A DNA stretch of 64,000 nucleotides from Marinobacterium_E sp035458585 (GTDB taxonomy: Bacteria; Pseudomonadota; Gammaproteobacteria; Pseudomonadales; Balneatricaceae): contig DATHZN010000060.1 in assembly GCA_035458585.1 (NCBI GenBank), forward strand, positions 1 through 64,000. Reading direction: 5' to 3'. The translations under genes and the position numbers were made by a program. Positions within the stretch are counted from its first letter, which is position 1; every line of letters begins with the position of its first letter. Positions 8,525 through 16,238 of the stretch are shown one piece after another. The notes under the pieces were generated by a model that ran no database searches, had not been told where the DNA came from, and saw nothing but the letters and a program-made list of their open reading frames with translations.

Positions 8525-9520
8525 TTAGAGAGCGCTTTCAACTTTTTCTGCCTGCTCTGCTGTCAGCCAGGACTTCCAGATATCAGCGTGCTCAACCAGG
8601 AAGTTCTCCGCAGCGTACTCTCCATCCGCCTGATTCTCATCCATCCATGCCAGTAAGCTGTTTAGCTGCGGGTTGGTGAATGAGCGGTTGCCCAAATATT
8701 CAACAACCTCAGGAGCGCGTTGTTGGAGTTCGGCAGTGGTGTAGGTGTAAACCGGAGACTCCGGGTACATAGAGGGTTTTGGGTCAGCACAGTCAGCCTG
8801 TGTCAGGCAGCTCAGGAAGTGCTCGGCATCTACGCCCGAGCCGAAATCAACTTTAACCATCTCGTATTTACCGAGGATCGCAGTTGGTGCCCAGTAGTAA
8901 CCGAACCACCCCTCACCCCGCTCATATGCACGAGCAATTGAGCCGTCTAGACCTGCTGCTGAACCGGGGTCAACCAACTCAATATTTGCCTCGCCGAGAC
9001 CCAGTGCCTTATGCAGATGGTTTCCTGAGATCTGACAACCCCAACCTGCAGGGCAGCCGATAAAGGCGCCTTTAGTGTCATCTTCTGGGTGCGGAAACAG
9101 ATTTGCATTCGCTTTGATACCTTCAATGGTAGCAAGGCTCGGGTCCTTATCAACCATGTATTTAGGTACCCAGAAGCCCTCTTCACCACCGTCACTAAAC
9201 ACTTTGCCCGCAACTGCAAGCTGACCATCCTCAACACCTTTGGCCAGACCGTCCTTGAACGAGTTGGTCCACAGTTCTGGGGCAATATCGGGCTGCTGCT
9301 TTTCGATCATCGAAGTTGAGGTTGGGACAGTGTCGCCAGGCACAAGTTCGGCGTTACAGCCAAAGGCATGCTCTAGAATGAAGCGGTCAATGTTGGCAAT
9401 CAGCGTTGCTGAAGCCCAGTTCATATCTGCGATCTGTACATCACCACAGCTTCCGTGAGCGCCCGCGAATGCGCCAGAACTTGCTGCTAGCATGGATACG
9501 GCGAGAATCTGCTTTTTCAT
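8525..9520 (-). CDS. proX: Glycine betaine-binding periplasmic protein ProX
   Basis: ProX captures glycine betaine in the periplasm and passes it to ProW. The 331-residue precursor starts with a signal peptide (MKKQILAVSM..., cleavage after AFA near residue 20). The mature part is an OpuAC-type fold rich in Trp and Tyr (WNS/WGC/WFGYYWAP), suited to cation-pi binding of quaternary amines. A longer frame exists, but AGGAGC lies just ahead of the ATG at 9520, giving the normal signal peptide. It is the first gene of the minus-strand operon and diverges from the marR-type gene. Confidence 0.95.
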   Translation of the reverse strand: MKKQILAVSMLAASSGAFAGAHGSCGDVQIADMNWASATLIANIDRFILEHAFGCNAELVPGDTVPTSTSMIEKQQPDIAPELWTNSFKDGLAKGVEDGQLAVAGKVFSDGGEEGFWVPKYMVDKDPSLATIEGIKANANLFPHPEDDTKGAFIGCPAGWGCQISGNHLHKALGLGEANIELVDPGSAAGLDGSIARAYERGEGWFGYYWAPTAILGKYEMVKVDFGSGVDAEHFLSCLTQADCADPKPSMYPESPVYTYTTAELQQRAPEVVEYLGNRSFTNPQLNSLLAWMDENQADGEYAAENFLVEHADIWKSWLTAEQAEKVESAL

Positions 9521-9651
9521 TATTGCTCCTTGCTTTGTACTACTAAATTTGTGTCCATCGCCATTTAGCAAATTGGACATTTGTAACTTGTCTGGTGATA
9601 CTAACAGCTATAATGTTTAGAGTTCAAACCTTTATAGGTATAAATAGTTAT

Positions 9652-9673
9652 TGCCTAACGAGTGGCTTAGGCA
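9652..9673. promoter_or_regulatory. Candidate operator: inverted repeat between proX and the marR-type gene
   Basis: TGCCTAA (9652-9658) and TTAGGCA (9667-9673) are perfect 7-base arms with an 8-base spacer. They lie in the divergent region, 32 bases before the probable regulator start. MarR proteins bind pseudo-palindromes of about this size. A second small palindrome ACCTTTATAGGT lies at 9629-9640, and a perfect TATAAT at 9609-9614. Confidence 0.45.
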
Positions 9674-9705
9674 TATAAATGCGGCGTCACAATAGAAGTG
9701 TTTTT

Positions 9706-10197
9706 ATGAATCAGATCTATCAAGCTCAGGATGTTCTGGTGGCGCTGCGAAAGATCATCCGTGCTACCGATATACAGTCCAAGCGCATTGCTAAAACGTC
9801 AGGTTTAACCATCCCGCAGGTGATGGTGTTGCGTGCCATTGGAAGCCTTGGTGACGTCACTGTTAAACGTCTCTCGGCGGATGTCTCGCTTAGTCAGGCG
9901 ACAGTGACCACTATTCTTAACCGACTCGAAGCACGTGGTATGGTTGTGCGGGTACGCTCGGAGCGCGACAAGCGTATTGTTAACGCACGGCTGCTGCCGC
10001 AAGGGCAGCAGATCTTGCAATCGGTGCCTGCACTACTGCATGAGCAGTTTATCGATCGCTTCGACCGCCTTCCCAGTGCTGAACAGCGACAACTCGTGGA
10101 TACCCTCTCGCAGTTGGCTCGCATGATGGATGCTGAGGGCCTGGATGCGGCGCCCATATTAGATATTGCAGCCGCCACGCCACAAACCTTGGGCTGA
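9706..10197 (+). CDS. MarR-family regulator, probable osmolyte-gene repressor (EctR/CosR-like)
   Basis: This 163-residue protein has the MarR winged-helix layout: helices about 10-50, a recognition helix in LSLSQATVTTILNRLEARGMV-like sequence near residue 65-80, and the wing with SERDKRI, the family's conserved D-R pair, near 88. It diverges from proXWV. In Vibrio and halophilic methylotrophs related MarR proteins (CosR, EctR) repress ectoine and betaine genes, so control of proXWV is a reasonable inference. An upstream ATG at 9679 is also in frame, but the start at 9706 fits the family better. The ribosome site is weak for either. Confidence 0.8.
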   Translation: MNQIYQAQDVLVALRKIIRATDIQSKRIAKTSGLTIPQVMVLRAIGSLGDVTVKRLSADVSLSQATVTTILNRLEARGMVVRVRSERDKRIVNARLLPQGQQILQSVPALLHEQFIDRFDRLPSAEQRQLVDTLSQLARMMDAEGLDAAPILDIAAATPQTLG

Positions 10198-10201
10198 TTC
10201 T

Positions 10202-10522
10202 ATGTACAAGCTGATATTCTTTGTGCCTCCTGACTCCCTCGATGCGGTCAAATCAGCCCTGTTTGCTGCTGGCGCTGGGCGACAGGGTAATTACCAGCAG
10301 TGTTGTTGGCAGACCCTTGGTACTGGGCAGTTTTGCCCTGTGTCTGGTGCAAACCCTGCTATCGGTAATGTCGGTAAGCTCGAGCAACTGCAGGAGTGGC
10401 GTGTGGAGATGATCTGTGATGCTGGGCACATCCGCGCTGCGGTAGATGCGCTTCTTGAGGCACACCCTTACGAGGAAGTTGCCTATGACCTGTTGGAGCT
10501 GGTTGACCCCGCTAACCTCTAA
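10202..10522 (+). CDS. YqfO/NIF3 N-terminal-domain-like protein (small stand-alone)
   Basis: This 106-residue protein resembles the stand-alone YqfO-type domain found inserted in NIF3-like proteins and structurally related to CutA/PII folds. The signature includes MYKLIFFVP at the start, GxGxxGxYxxC-like residues near 28-40, GQFCPVSGANPAIG near 48-62 and HPYEEVAYDL near the C-terminus. Its biochemical role is not known. It starts 4 bases after the regulator stop and is probably co-transcribed with it. Confidence 0.75.
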   Translation: MYKLIFFVPPDSLDAVKSALFAAGAGRQGNYQQCCWQTLGTGQFCPVSGANPAIGNVGKLEQLQEWRVEMICDAGHIRAAVDALLEAHPYEEVAYDLLELVDPANL

Positions 10523-10585
10523 TCGACTCGAGTTAAATTGCCGTAAGCACGTATCAAGCAAGTCGCTAACGTGCTGGAGTGTTTA

Positions 10586-11122
10586 ATGCGAGCCCTCATA
10601 CTCTCTCTACTGTTCATTACCTCACTGCCGTTACAGGCGGGTGAACTGGCACAGCGTGCCGAGCAGATGAATGCCAATGTTATCTTTATGCGTCACGCAC
10701 TTGCGCCGGGATTCGGCGATCCGGACAACTTTGAGGTAGGTCGTTGCGAAACTCAGCGTAACTTGGATGCACAAGGTCGCCAGCAAGCTCGCGATTTAGG
10801 CGTCAGGCTGGCTGCTGAGGGATTTCAATTTTCTCAAATCCTCTCAAGCGAATGGTGTCGCTGTTACGAGACGGCAGACCTCCTAGAACTGGGTGAATGG
10901 CAGACCTTCAGCGGCCTTAACTCCTTCTTTCAGGGGCATGCACCGAGAGAGCAGACGCTCTCTAAGTTGAATCAGTATCTCGATAGCTTGAGTAGCGATC
11001 AGATGGTGTTGCTGGTGACCCATCAAGTGGTTATCTCCGCTACGACCGGGATATCACCGCCAAGCGGTGGGTTGGTTTTATTCAACTCAAGCACTGGTAA
11101 AGCGGAGTCCTGGAGATGGTAA
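10586..11122 (+). CDS. Exported histidine phosphatase family protein (SixA-like)
   Basis: The 178-residue product starts with a signal peptide (MRALILSLLFITSLPLQAG). A histidine-phosphatase core follows, with the catalytic motif MRHALAP near residue 33 (RHA replacing the usual RHG), an R/C-rich SSEWCRCYETA segment and the second His in LVTHQVV near 150. The substrate is unknown. GGAG at 10575-10578 supports the ATG at 10586 rather than a GTG 15 bases upstream. The stop overlaps the next start (TAATG), so the two exported proteins are translationally linked. Confidence 0.8.
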   Translation: MRALILSLLFITSLPLQAGELAQRAEQMNANVIFMRHALAPGFGDPDNFEVGRCETQRNLDAQGRQQARDLGVRLAAEGFQFSQILSSEWCRCYETADLLELGEWQTFSGLNSFFQGHAPREQTLSKLNQYLDSLSSDQMVLLVTHQVVISATTGISPPSGGLVLFNSSTGKAESWRW

Positions 11123-12180
11123 TGAAAGGCGTTGCGATCAGTCTGCTTGCTCTGTTTGGTACCAGTCTGGCAGAGGCTTACACGATCGAAAAGGTTGGCG
11201 GTGATATCTCCCACCCCTGGGGAGTGGCGCAGGTAAGCGAAACTGATGTCTTGGTGACTGCTCGAGCCGGTGCACTGTTGCGCATCAATCTTGAGACAGG
11301 TCTGCAGCGTGCTGTTCGACCTGTACCTCAGGTTGCTAGCTATCGTCAGGGTGGGCTGCTGGATGTGATCTATGATCAGCACTCCGCTCATGTCTATCTC
11401 TGTTACTCCAAGCCTGGCACGAATGGCACAGGGCTGGCGATCGCCCAAGGCCGCTTGGAGGATACCAAACTCACCGGCCTGAGAGAGATCTTTGAGTCTA
11501 ACCACCGCTCAGGATCGGGCGTCCATTTTGGCTGTCGACTAGCGCTTCAAGGCGACTATCTGTTTGCCTCACTGGGCGATCGTGGTGATCGGGACAACGC
11601 CCAGAATTTTACCAATCATGCGGGTTCTGTTTTGCGTCTTAATTTAACTCGCCCCGAGCGTGCCAACCAGCAGAGTAGTTGGTTGCCTGAGCACTTCTCA
11701 GTGGGTCATCGTAATCCGCAAGGCTTGGCTCTGCAGCCTCAAACCGGTCTTCTCTGGTCCCATGAACACGGGCCACGTGGCGGTGATGAAATCAATCTAA
11801 TTGAGCAGAATGGCAATTACGGCTGGCCCCTTGTCTCTTACGGGAAGGAGTATATTGGCGGTGAGATTGGGCTGGACTACTCACCTGAGGGATATGTCGA
11901 CCCGCTGTGGATCTGGGATCCGAGTATTGCGCCCTCGGGTATGACGTTTTACACCGGCCAGATGTTTCCGGAGTGGCAAGGGGATCTGCTGGTCGGCGCT
12001 CTCAAATTCGCCAGCATCTATAGAGTAGAGTTTGACCCACAAACCAACAGACCTGTTAACGAAGAGCGTATGTTTAGCGGCGAGTTCGGTCGTGTACGGG
12101 ATGTAGAAGAGGCGGCCGATGGGAGCCTATTAGTGCTTAGCGATGCACCTAAGGGCGGTCTCTATCGAATCAGTCGCTAA
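11122..12180 (+). CDS. PQQ-dependent aldose sugar dehydrogenase-like protein (YliI/Asd family)
   Basis: The 352-residue protein is a six-bladed beta-propeller of the glucose/sorbosone dehydrogenase family, related to E. coli YliI. It has an N-terminal signal peptide (MKGVAISLLALFGTSLAEA). Family motifs seen are HPWGVAQ near residue 32, SGSGVHFGCRL and SLGDRGDRDNAQN in the middle, and HRNPQGL, HEHGPRGGDEIN and GNYGWP, the usual PQQ and calcium region. It would oxidise aldoses in the periplasm if PQQ is available. The ATG at 11122 was preferred to one at 11116 because of GGAG spacing. It overlaps the next, opposite gene by 11 bases at their 3' ends. Confidence 0.88.
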   Translation: MKGVAISLLALFGTSLAEAYTIEKVGGDISHPWGVAQVSETDVLVTARAGALLRINLETGLQRAVRPVPQVASYRQGGLLDVIYDQHSAHVYLCYSKPGTNGTGLAIAQGRLEDTKLTGLREIFESNHRSGSGVHFGCRLALQGDYLFASLGDRGDRDNAQNFTNHAGSVLRLNLTRPERANQQSSWLPEHFSVGHRNPQGLALQPQTGLLWSHEHGPRGGDEINLIEQNGNYGWPLVSYGKEYIGGEIGLDYSPEGYVDPLWIWDPSIAPSGMTFYTGQMFPEWQGDLLVGALKFASIYRVEFDPQTNRPVNEERMFSGEFGRVRDVEEAADGSLLVLSDAPKGGLYRISR

Positions 12181-12481
12181 TACCTTGAAGTTCAACCCCG
12201 AGGGAGGCACTCAGCTCTGAGATCTGTGAGTTCACCCAGTTAGGATTAATGGGTCCCCAGCTCTCAATACGGTACTCGCCCTGGTTATTGCGAGCCGATT
12301 CGTCCTGCTGGAACTGACAGACAATACCAATATCGTCGAGATCTTTGATGCTGTCCTGTAGCGTACGCCGGGGCATACCGGTCAGCTTCTGTAGGCCGTT
12401 TAGGTTAGTAGGATGCTGTTGAATACACCAGGATATCAAGAGTTTGCGTTGAAAGGCTTTGGCTGATTTGGACTCTTTCAA
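12170..12481 (-). CDS. Small winged helix-turn-helix protein
   Basis: This 103-residue protein has a winged-helix DNA-binding layout: helix, LNGLQKLTGMPRRTLQDSIKDLDDIGI (about residues 27-54) as helix-turn-helix, then a wing with QGEYRIESWGPIN. It resembles the small HTH_43-type family found in gammaproteobacteria; the target is unknown. Its ATG overlaps the stop of the upstream Nudix gene (ATGA), so it is coupled to that gene. It may regulate or support the same function. Confidence 0.7.
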   Translation of the reverse strand: MKESKSAKAFQRKLLISWCIQQHPTNLNGLQKLTGMPRRTLQDSIKDLDDIGIVCQFQQDESARNNQGEYRIESWGPINPNWVNSQISELSASLGVELQGISD

Positions 12482-13059
12482 AGCTGCACCTCGTTTTGGC
12501 TTAGCAGTGAGTTTTGGCCCGGCTCGTGCCGGTTCAAGCTGATACGATAGAGTGGAAAGCGTCCGCTCTCTCGGCGATCAGAGAAGAAGCGACGTAGAGC
12601 ATTCTCTACCGTTGGAAAGGCCAACTGATCCCATGGGATTTCGTCTTCACTGAACAGGCGCACCTCGGAAGATTCGCTGGTGGGCCCAAACTCTGGCTGG
12701 AGCAGGCGGGATAGATAGAACATTTGTACCTGATTAACGTGGACGATAGAGGTGAGCGTGTAAAGCGATAGAATCTCGACTTTAGCGAGTGCCTCCTCCC
12801 AAGTCTCACGCATCGCTCCTTGTTCAGTTGTTTCGCCGTTTTCCAGAAAGCCGGCCGGCAGTGTCCAGTACCCTAAACGCGGCTCTATGTCGCGCTTGCA
12901 CAACAGTACGCGGTCTTCGTAAACGGGAAGGCAGCCAGCAATAATGCGAGGGTTTGAGTAGTGGATGAGATCGCAGGCGGTACAGATATGACGTGGCAGG
13001 TGGTCGCCTTCTGGGATGCGCAACTCTACAGGGTTGCCGCATTCGCTACAGTAGTTCAT
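12478..13059 (-). CDS. Nudix hydrolase with N-terminal zinc ribbon
   Basis: The 193-residue protein begins with a four-cysteine zinc ribbon (MNYCSECG ... ICTACDLIHYSNPR) and continues with a Nudix domain whose box GFLENGETTEQGAMRETWEE carries the metal-binding REXXEE pattern (G at about residue 63). It probably cleaves a nucleoside diphosphate derivative; the NADH-pyrophosphatase-like zinc ribbon is suggestive but the protein is shorter than NudC. The ATG at 13059 was chosen because the ribbon then starts the protein. It diverges from a second Nudix gene. Confidence 0.88.
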   Translation of the reverse strand: MNYCSECGNPVELRIPEGDHLPRHICTACDLIHYSNPRIIAGCLPVYEDRVLLCKRDIEPRLGYWTLPAGFLENGETTEQGAMRETWEEALAKVEILSLYTLTSIVHVNQVQMFYLSRLLQPEFGPTSESSEVRLFSEDEIPWDQLAFPTVENALRRFFSDRRESGRFPLYRISLNRHEPGQNSLLSQNEVQL

Positions 13060-13168
13060 GGGTCGCTTTCTACTTCGTCTATTATTGGTCCCCATTGTAG
13101 GCTCGAGAAGTTCTCTGCCTCAACCCCAAAGCCTGATTTTAGGCAGTAATGGGTGTAGGATTATCAAT

Positions 13169-13768
13169 ATGTTAAAACACATCGAACAGCGCCTTGATGA
13201 CTACTCTCCCTGGACACTGAGCCGGGATGCGAAAGCGCGTGCCGAGGCTGGCGTCATCTGTCTACTGACCGATGAGACAGTGCCTGAAGTGATTCTGACA
13301 GTGCGTGCCGGAGCTCTCTCTACGCATGCAGGAGAGGTGGCGTTTCCGGGGGGGAAACGTGACCCTGAAGACGCTGATCTGCGTGTTACCGCACTGCGTG
13401 AAGCGCAAGAGGAGATTGGTGTCGAGCCGCATCAGGTACAGGTGCTGGGTAAACTGAGTCAACTGCTATCAAAACACGAATTAGCAGTGACCCCTTATGT
13501 GGGTGTTGTTGCGCCAGACCTGCCGTTGCGACCTAATCCAGGAGAGATTGATATCATTTTTCGAACGCCCCTGGAGTTTCTGCTCGATCTGGACAATGCT
13601 CGCATGGATCGCTTCAAAATGGTTGATGGGCGCACCCGTTTTGTGCCCTCCTGGAACTATCAAGGGTATGAAATTTGGGGGCTTACCGCCTGGGTGCTGG
13701 CTGAGCTGCTGAATGTTGGTCTTGATGCAGGTATACCGACACGCCCCCGTCCGGAACGCAGTGCATGA
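13169..13768 (+). CDS. Nudix CoA pyrophosphatase-like protein (NudL/YeaB family)
   Basis: The 199-residue protein has the UPF0035/CoA-pyrophosphatase signature as VILTVRAGALSTHAGEVAFPGGKRD near residues 45-70, running straight into the Nudix box GGKRDPEDADLRVTALREAQEEIGV. NudL-type enzymes hydrolyse coenzyme A and its derivatives; the exact substrate here is inferred from that signature. AGGA precedes the ATG at 13169; the open frame upstream of it has no family match. It overlaps the following DUF1289 gene by 4 bases (ATGA). Confidence 0.88.
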   Translation: MLKHIEQRLDDYSPWTLSRDAKARAEAGVICLLTDETVPEVILTVRAGALSTHAGEVAFPGGKRDPEDADLRVTALREAQEEIGVEPHQVQVLGKLSQLLSKHELAVTPYVGVVAPDLPLRPNPGEIDIIFRTPLEFLLDLDNARMDRFKMVDGRTRFVPSWNYQGYEIWGLTAWVLAELLNVGLDAGIPTRPRPERSA

Positions 13769-13953
13769 TAGAGGTGGTTAAACCTATCCCTAACCCTTGC
13801 CTTGGTATCTGTCAGCTGGATGAGCGCGACCTGTGTATCGCTTGCCTGAGATCCGGTATGGAGATCGCTGAGTGGGGCTTTCTAAGTGATGATGAAAAAC
13901 GCGCCGTATGGGCGCGTATTCGACAACGAGAAGCAGGTGAACGAGACGATTAA
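13765..13953 (+). CDS. DUF1289 small cysteine-rich protein
   Basis: This 62-residue protein shows the DUF1289 pattern: PNPCLGICQLDERDLCIACLRSGMEIAEW, with cysteines at about 12, 16, 23 and 26. That spacing suggests an iron-sulfur or zinc site. Function is unknown. It overlaps the CoA-type Nudix gene by 4 bases and the opposite-strand corB-like gene by 4 bases at their stops. Confidence 0.85.
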   Translation: MIEVVKPIPNPCLGICQLDERDLCIACLRSGMEIAEWGFLSDDEKRAVWARIRQREAGERDD

Positions 13954-15218
13954 TCCTCGTCCCGTTCGAGAGCGACAACTCGTACGGTCTTGATAGTGTT
14001 CTCACTGATCTGAAGCGTCTCCATTCGGTAGTTGTCTACACGCATACAGACGTTACCCTCAGGCAGGGACTCTAGCGTCTCGATAATCAAGCCGTTCAAT
14101 GTTTTGGGACCATTGGTCGGGAGCTCCCAGCTGAGTGACTTGTTGATCTCCCGAACATACGCCTGTCCATCTATGATGTAGCTTCCATCATCCTGCGGAT
14201 GCACATCCTGATTGGTCTGTGCCTCGTCATGTGACATCTCACCGACGATCTCCTCTAAGATATCCTCTAGTGTCACAACCCCTTCTACATCGCCATATTC
14301 ATCGACAACGATGCCAATTCTGCGACTCTGTTTCTGGAAGTTAAGCAGTTGGGTGTGCAGTGGTGTGCTCTCTGGTACGAAGTAGGGTTCGTGGACCACT
14401 GCAGTAATGGCTGCTTTAGTCACCTTGCCCTGTTGTATTAGCTGGGCTAGGTTGCGCATGTGCAATACGCCGCAAATCTGGTTTATATCCCCTTGGTAAA
14501 CGGGCAATCGGGTGTGGCGGGTCTTGGACAGTTGATCGAGAATTTTCTCCATGTCCTGATCCAAGTCGATACCTTCAACCTCGTTTCGAGGAATCATAAT
14601 GTCATTAACGGTGACATCATTGAGCTCCAGTACGCCCAGAAGCATCGACTGGTTGCGCTGCGGTATAAGCGCACCTGCTTCATTAACGATTGTACGCAGC
14701 TCTTCTGTACTGAGGTTGTGTGAATCCTCACCGGATGTCTTGATGCCCAATATTCTGAAAATACCATTGGTAATCATATTGATGGCGTAGACGAGGGGGT
14801 AGAACAGCTTCAGCAAAGGTAGAAGAAGTAATGCGGCTGGAAAGGCTATACGCTCCGGGTGCATCGCGGCCAGAGTCTTAGGTGTAACCTCCGCGAAAAT
14901 AAGCACAACGAGCGTTAGGCCGCCAGTGGCAATGGCGATACCCGCGTCCCCCCATATACGAACCGCGATGACGGTCGCGATAGCGGAGGCGAGAATATTG
15001 ACAAAGTTGTTCCCAATCAGGATCAAGCCGATCAGCCTATCGGGACGTTCCAGTAGTTTACTGGCCTTACGAGCTCCAGGGTGATTATTTTTTGCCAGGT
15101 GTTTCAACCGATAACGGTTGAGTGACATCATGCCTGTTTCTGAGCTAGAGAAGAAAGCCGAGCAGAAGATCAGAATGACAAGAAGGATCGAGAGCGAACT
15201 TATCGACGCGTCTTCCAA
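13950..15218 (-). CDS. CorB/CorC-type membrane protein (DUF21, CBS pair, CorC_HlyC domains)
   Basis: The 422-residue protein has an N-terminal DUF21 membrane region with about four helices (SAFFSSSETGMMSLNRYRLKHL near residue 20, ending by about 140), two CBS domains (about 200-330), and the CorC_HlyC domain to the C-terminus. The family is linked to magnesium and cobalt handling or efflux. No ATG fits: the start is a TTG at 15218, and the first in-frame Met is at residue 29, inside the conserved DUF21 sequence. The neighbouring ypjD-like gene and ffh are the usual gammaproteobacterial partners. Confidence 0.88.
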   Translation of the reverse strand: MEDASISSLSILLVILIFCSAFFSSSETGMMSLNRYRLKHLAKNNHPGARKASKLLERPDRLIGLILIGNNFVNILASAIATVIAVRIWGDAGIAIATGGLTLVVLIFAEVTPKTLAAMHPERIAFPAALLLLPLLKLFYPLVYAINMITNGIFRILGIKTSGEDSHNLSTEELRTIVNEAGALIPQRNQSMLLGVLELNDVTVNDIMIPRNEVEGIDLDQDMEKILDQLSKTRHTRLPVYQGDINQICGVLHMRNLAQLIQQGKVTKAAITAVVHEPYFVPESTPLHTQLLNFQKQSRRIGIVVDEYGDVEGVVTLEDILEEIVGEMSHDEAQTNQDVHPQDDGSYIIDGQAYVREINKSLSWELPTNGPKTLNGLIIETLESLPEGNVCMRVDNYRMETLQISENTIKTVRVVALERDED

Positions 15219-15285
15219 TGTGGTGAGCCTGTATTATGAATGAGTCGACATTTTCTGGACTCGTGCCGATGGTGTCAAGCATTGC

Positions 15286-16080
15286 TCAATTCCCCAGAAT
15301 AAGCTCCAGAACTGCTTTCGAACCGAAGAATGCCAACATCAACAGAATGAAACCGGCCAGAGTCCAGCGTAGCGCGGTTCGGCTGCGCCATCCCAGTAGG
15401 TAGCGGCCGCCCAGCAGGATTGCAAAAACGACCCAGGCGATGATCGAAAGTAGCGTCTTGTGTGCCAGGTGTTGAGCAAATAGGTCTTCGGTGAATATAA
15501 ACCCACTGATTAGAGCTGTAGTCAGTAACAGGAATCCCGCCAGAATCATTTCGAATAACAGACGCTCCATCACCTGTAGCGGGGGCAGTGAGTTAACCAG
15601 TCCGCGCGTGTGGTGCTGTTTCAACGCGCGCTCCTGACGTGACAATAAAATCGCTTGGAATGCCGCTAGTGTCAGCACAGAGTAGGAGACGATTGAGAGC
15701 AAGATGTGGGTGATGACACCCGCGCTGTAACGCTTAGCATCACCGCTCTCGGGAACGGTTAGTGCGAACAACAGTGTCAGCGCAGCCATTGGAAATACGC
15801 CAATGAAGAGGTTGTCGAGCTTCTGGCGCAGGCTGCTTAACAGCAGAATCATGACCACAGTCGTGGCAATTAATGACCCAGTCGGGAAAATGCTGAGATT
15901 TAGCGTGTTCTGCTCTACCAGCAGCTGCGCGGTTACGCTGATTTGCAAGACCCAAGCCAGTGTTCCACACCCCAGTACCTGGGTGCGTAAGGTAAGGTCG
16001 TTTGAGCCGAGGCGCTGCCACTGGCGCACTGCTGCAAAGAGGTACAGCGCAATAGCGATGAGTGATAGCAGCGTTAGCAT
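15286..16080 (-). CDS. Inner-membrane protein YpjD (CcsA/HemX-like)
   Basis: The 264-residue protein has about eight hydrophobic helices and the CcsA/cytochrome-c assembly-like layout of E. coli YpjD, which is encoded next to ffh. Conserved features include HILLSIVSYSVLTLAAFQAILL near residue 130 and HKTLLSIIAWVVFAILLGGRY near 210. The role is uncertain; it is not itself a proven haem exporter. The ATG at 16080 is preceded by GGAG and was preferred over a longer frame. It diverges from ffh. Confidence 0.83.
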   Translation of the reverse strand: MLTLLSLIAIALYLFAAVRQWQRLGSNDLTLRTQVLGCGTLAWVLQISVTAQLLVEQNTLNLSIFPTGSLIATTVVMILLLSSLRQKLDNLFIGVFPMAALTLLFALTVPESGDAKRYSAGVITHILLSIVSYSVLTLAAFQAILLSRQERALKQHHTRGLVNSLPPLQVMERLLFEMILAGFLLLTTALISGFIFTEDLFAQHLAHKTLLSIIAWVVFAILLGGRYLLGWRSRTALRWTLAGFILLMLAFFGSKAVLELILGN

Positions 16081-16153
16081 CCCAGTCTCCCGGCGAAAAT
16101 TTTCCAGCAAACCAAGAGTTTGGCACAAATAGGGCGGACGGGAAATATACGGG

Positions 16154-16182
16154 TGATCCTTAGGGGGACGCTGAGCTATAAT
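16154..16182 (+). promoter_or_regulatory. Probable sigma70 promoter for ffh
   Basis: A perfect TATAAT lies at 16177-16182 in the gap between ypjD and ffh, 56 bases before the ffh ATG. The -35 region at about 16154-16159 (TGATCC) is poor, so the assignment rests on the -10 element and the divergent gene layout. Confidence 0.4.
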
Positions 16183-16238
16183 TAACCGCAATCGAGTTAT
16201 ACAAGCCCTGGTGACGCGCCAGAGGTTAAAGGATAAGT

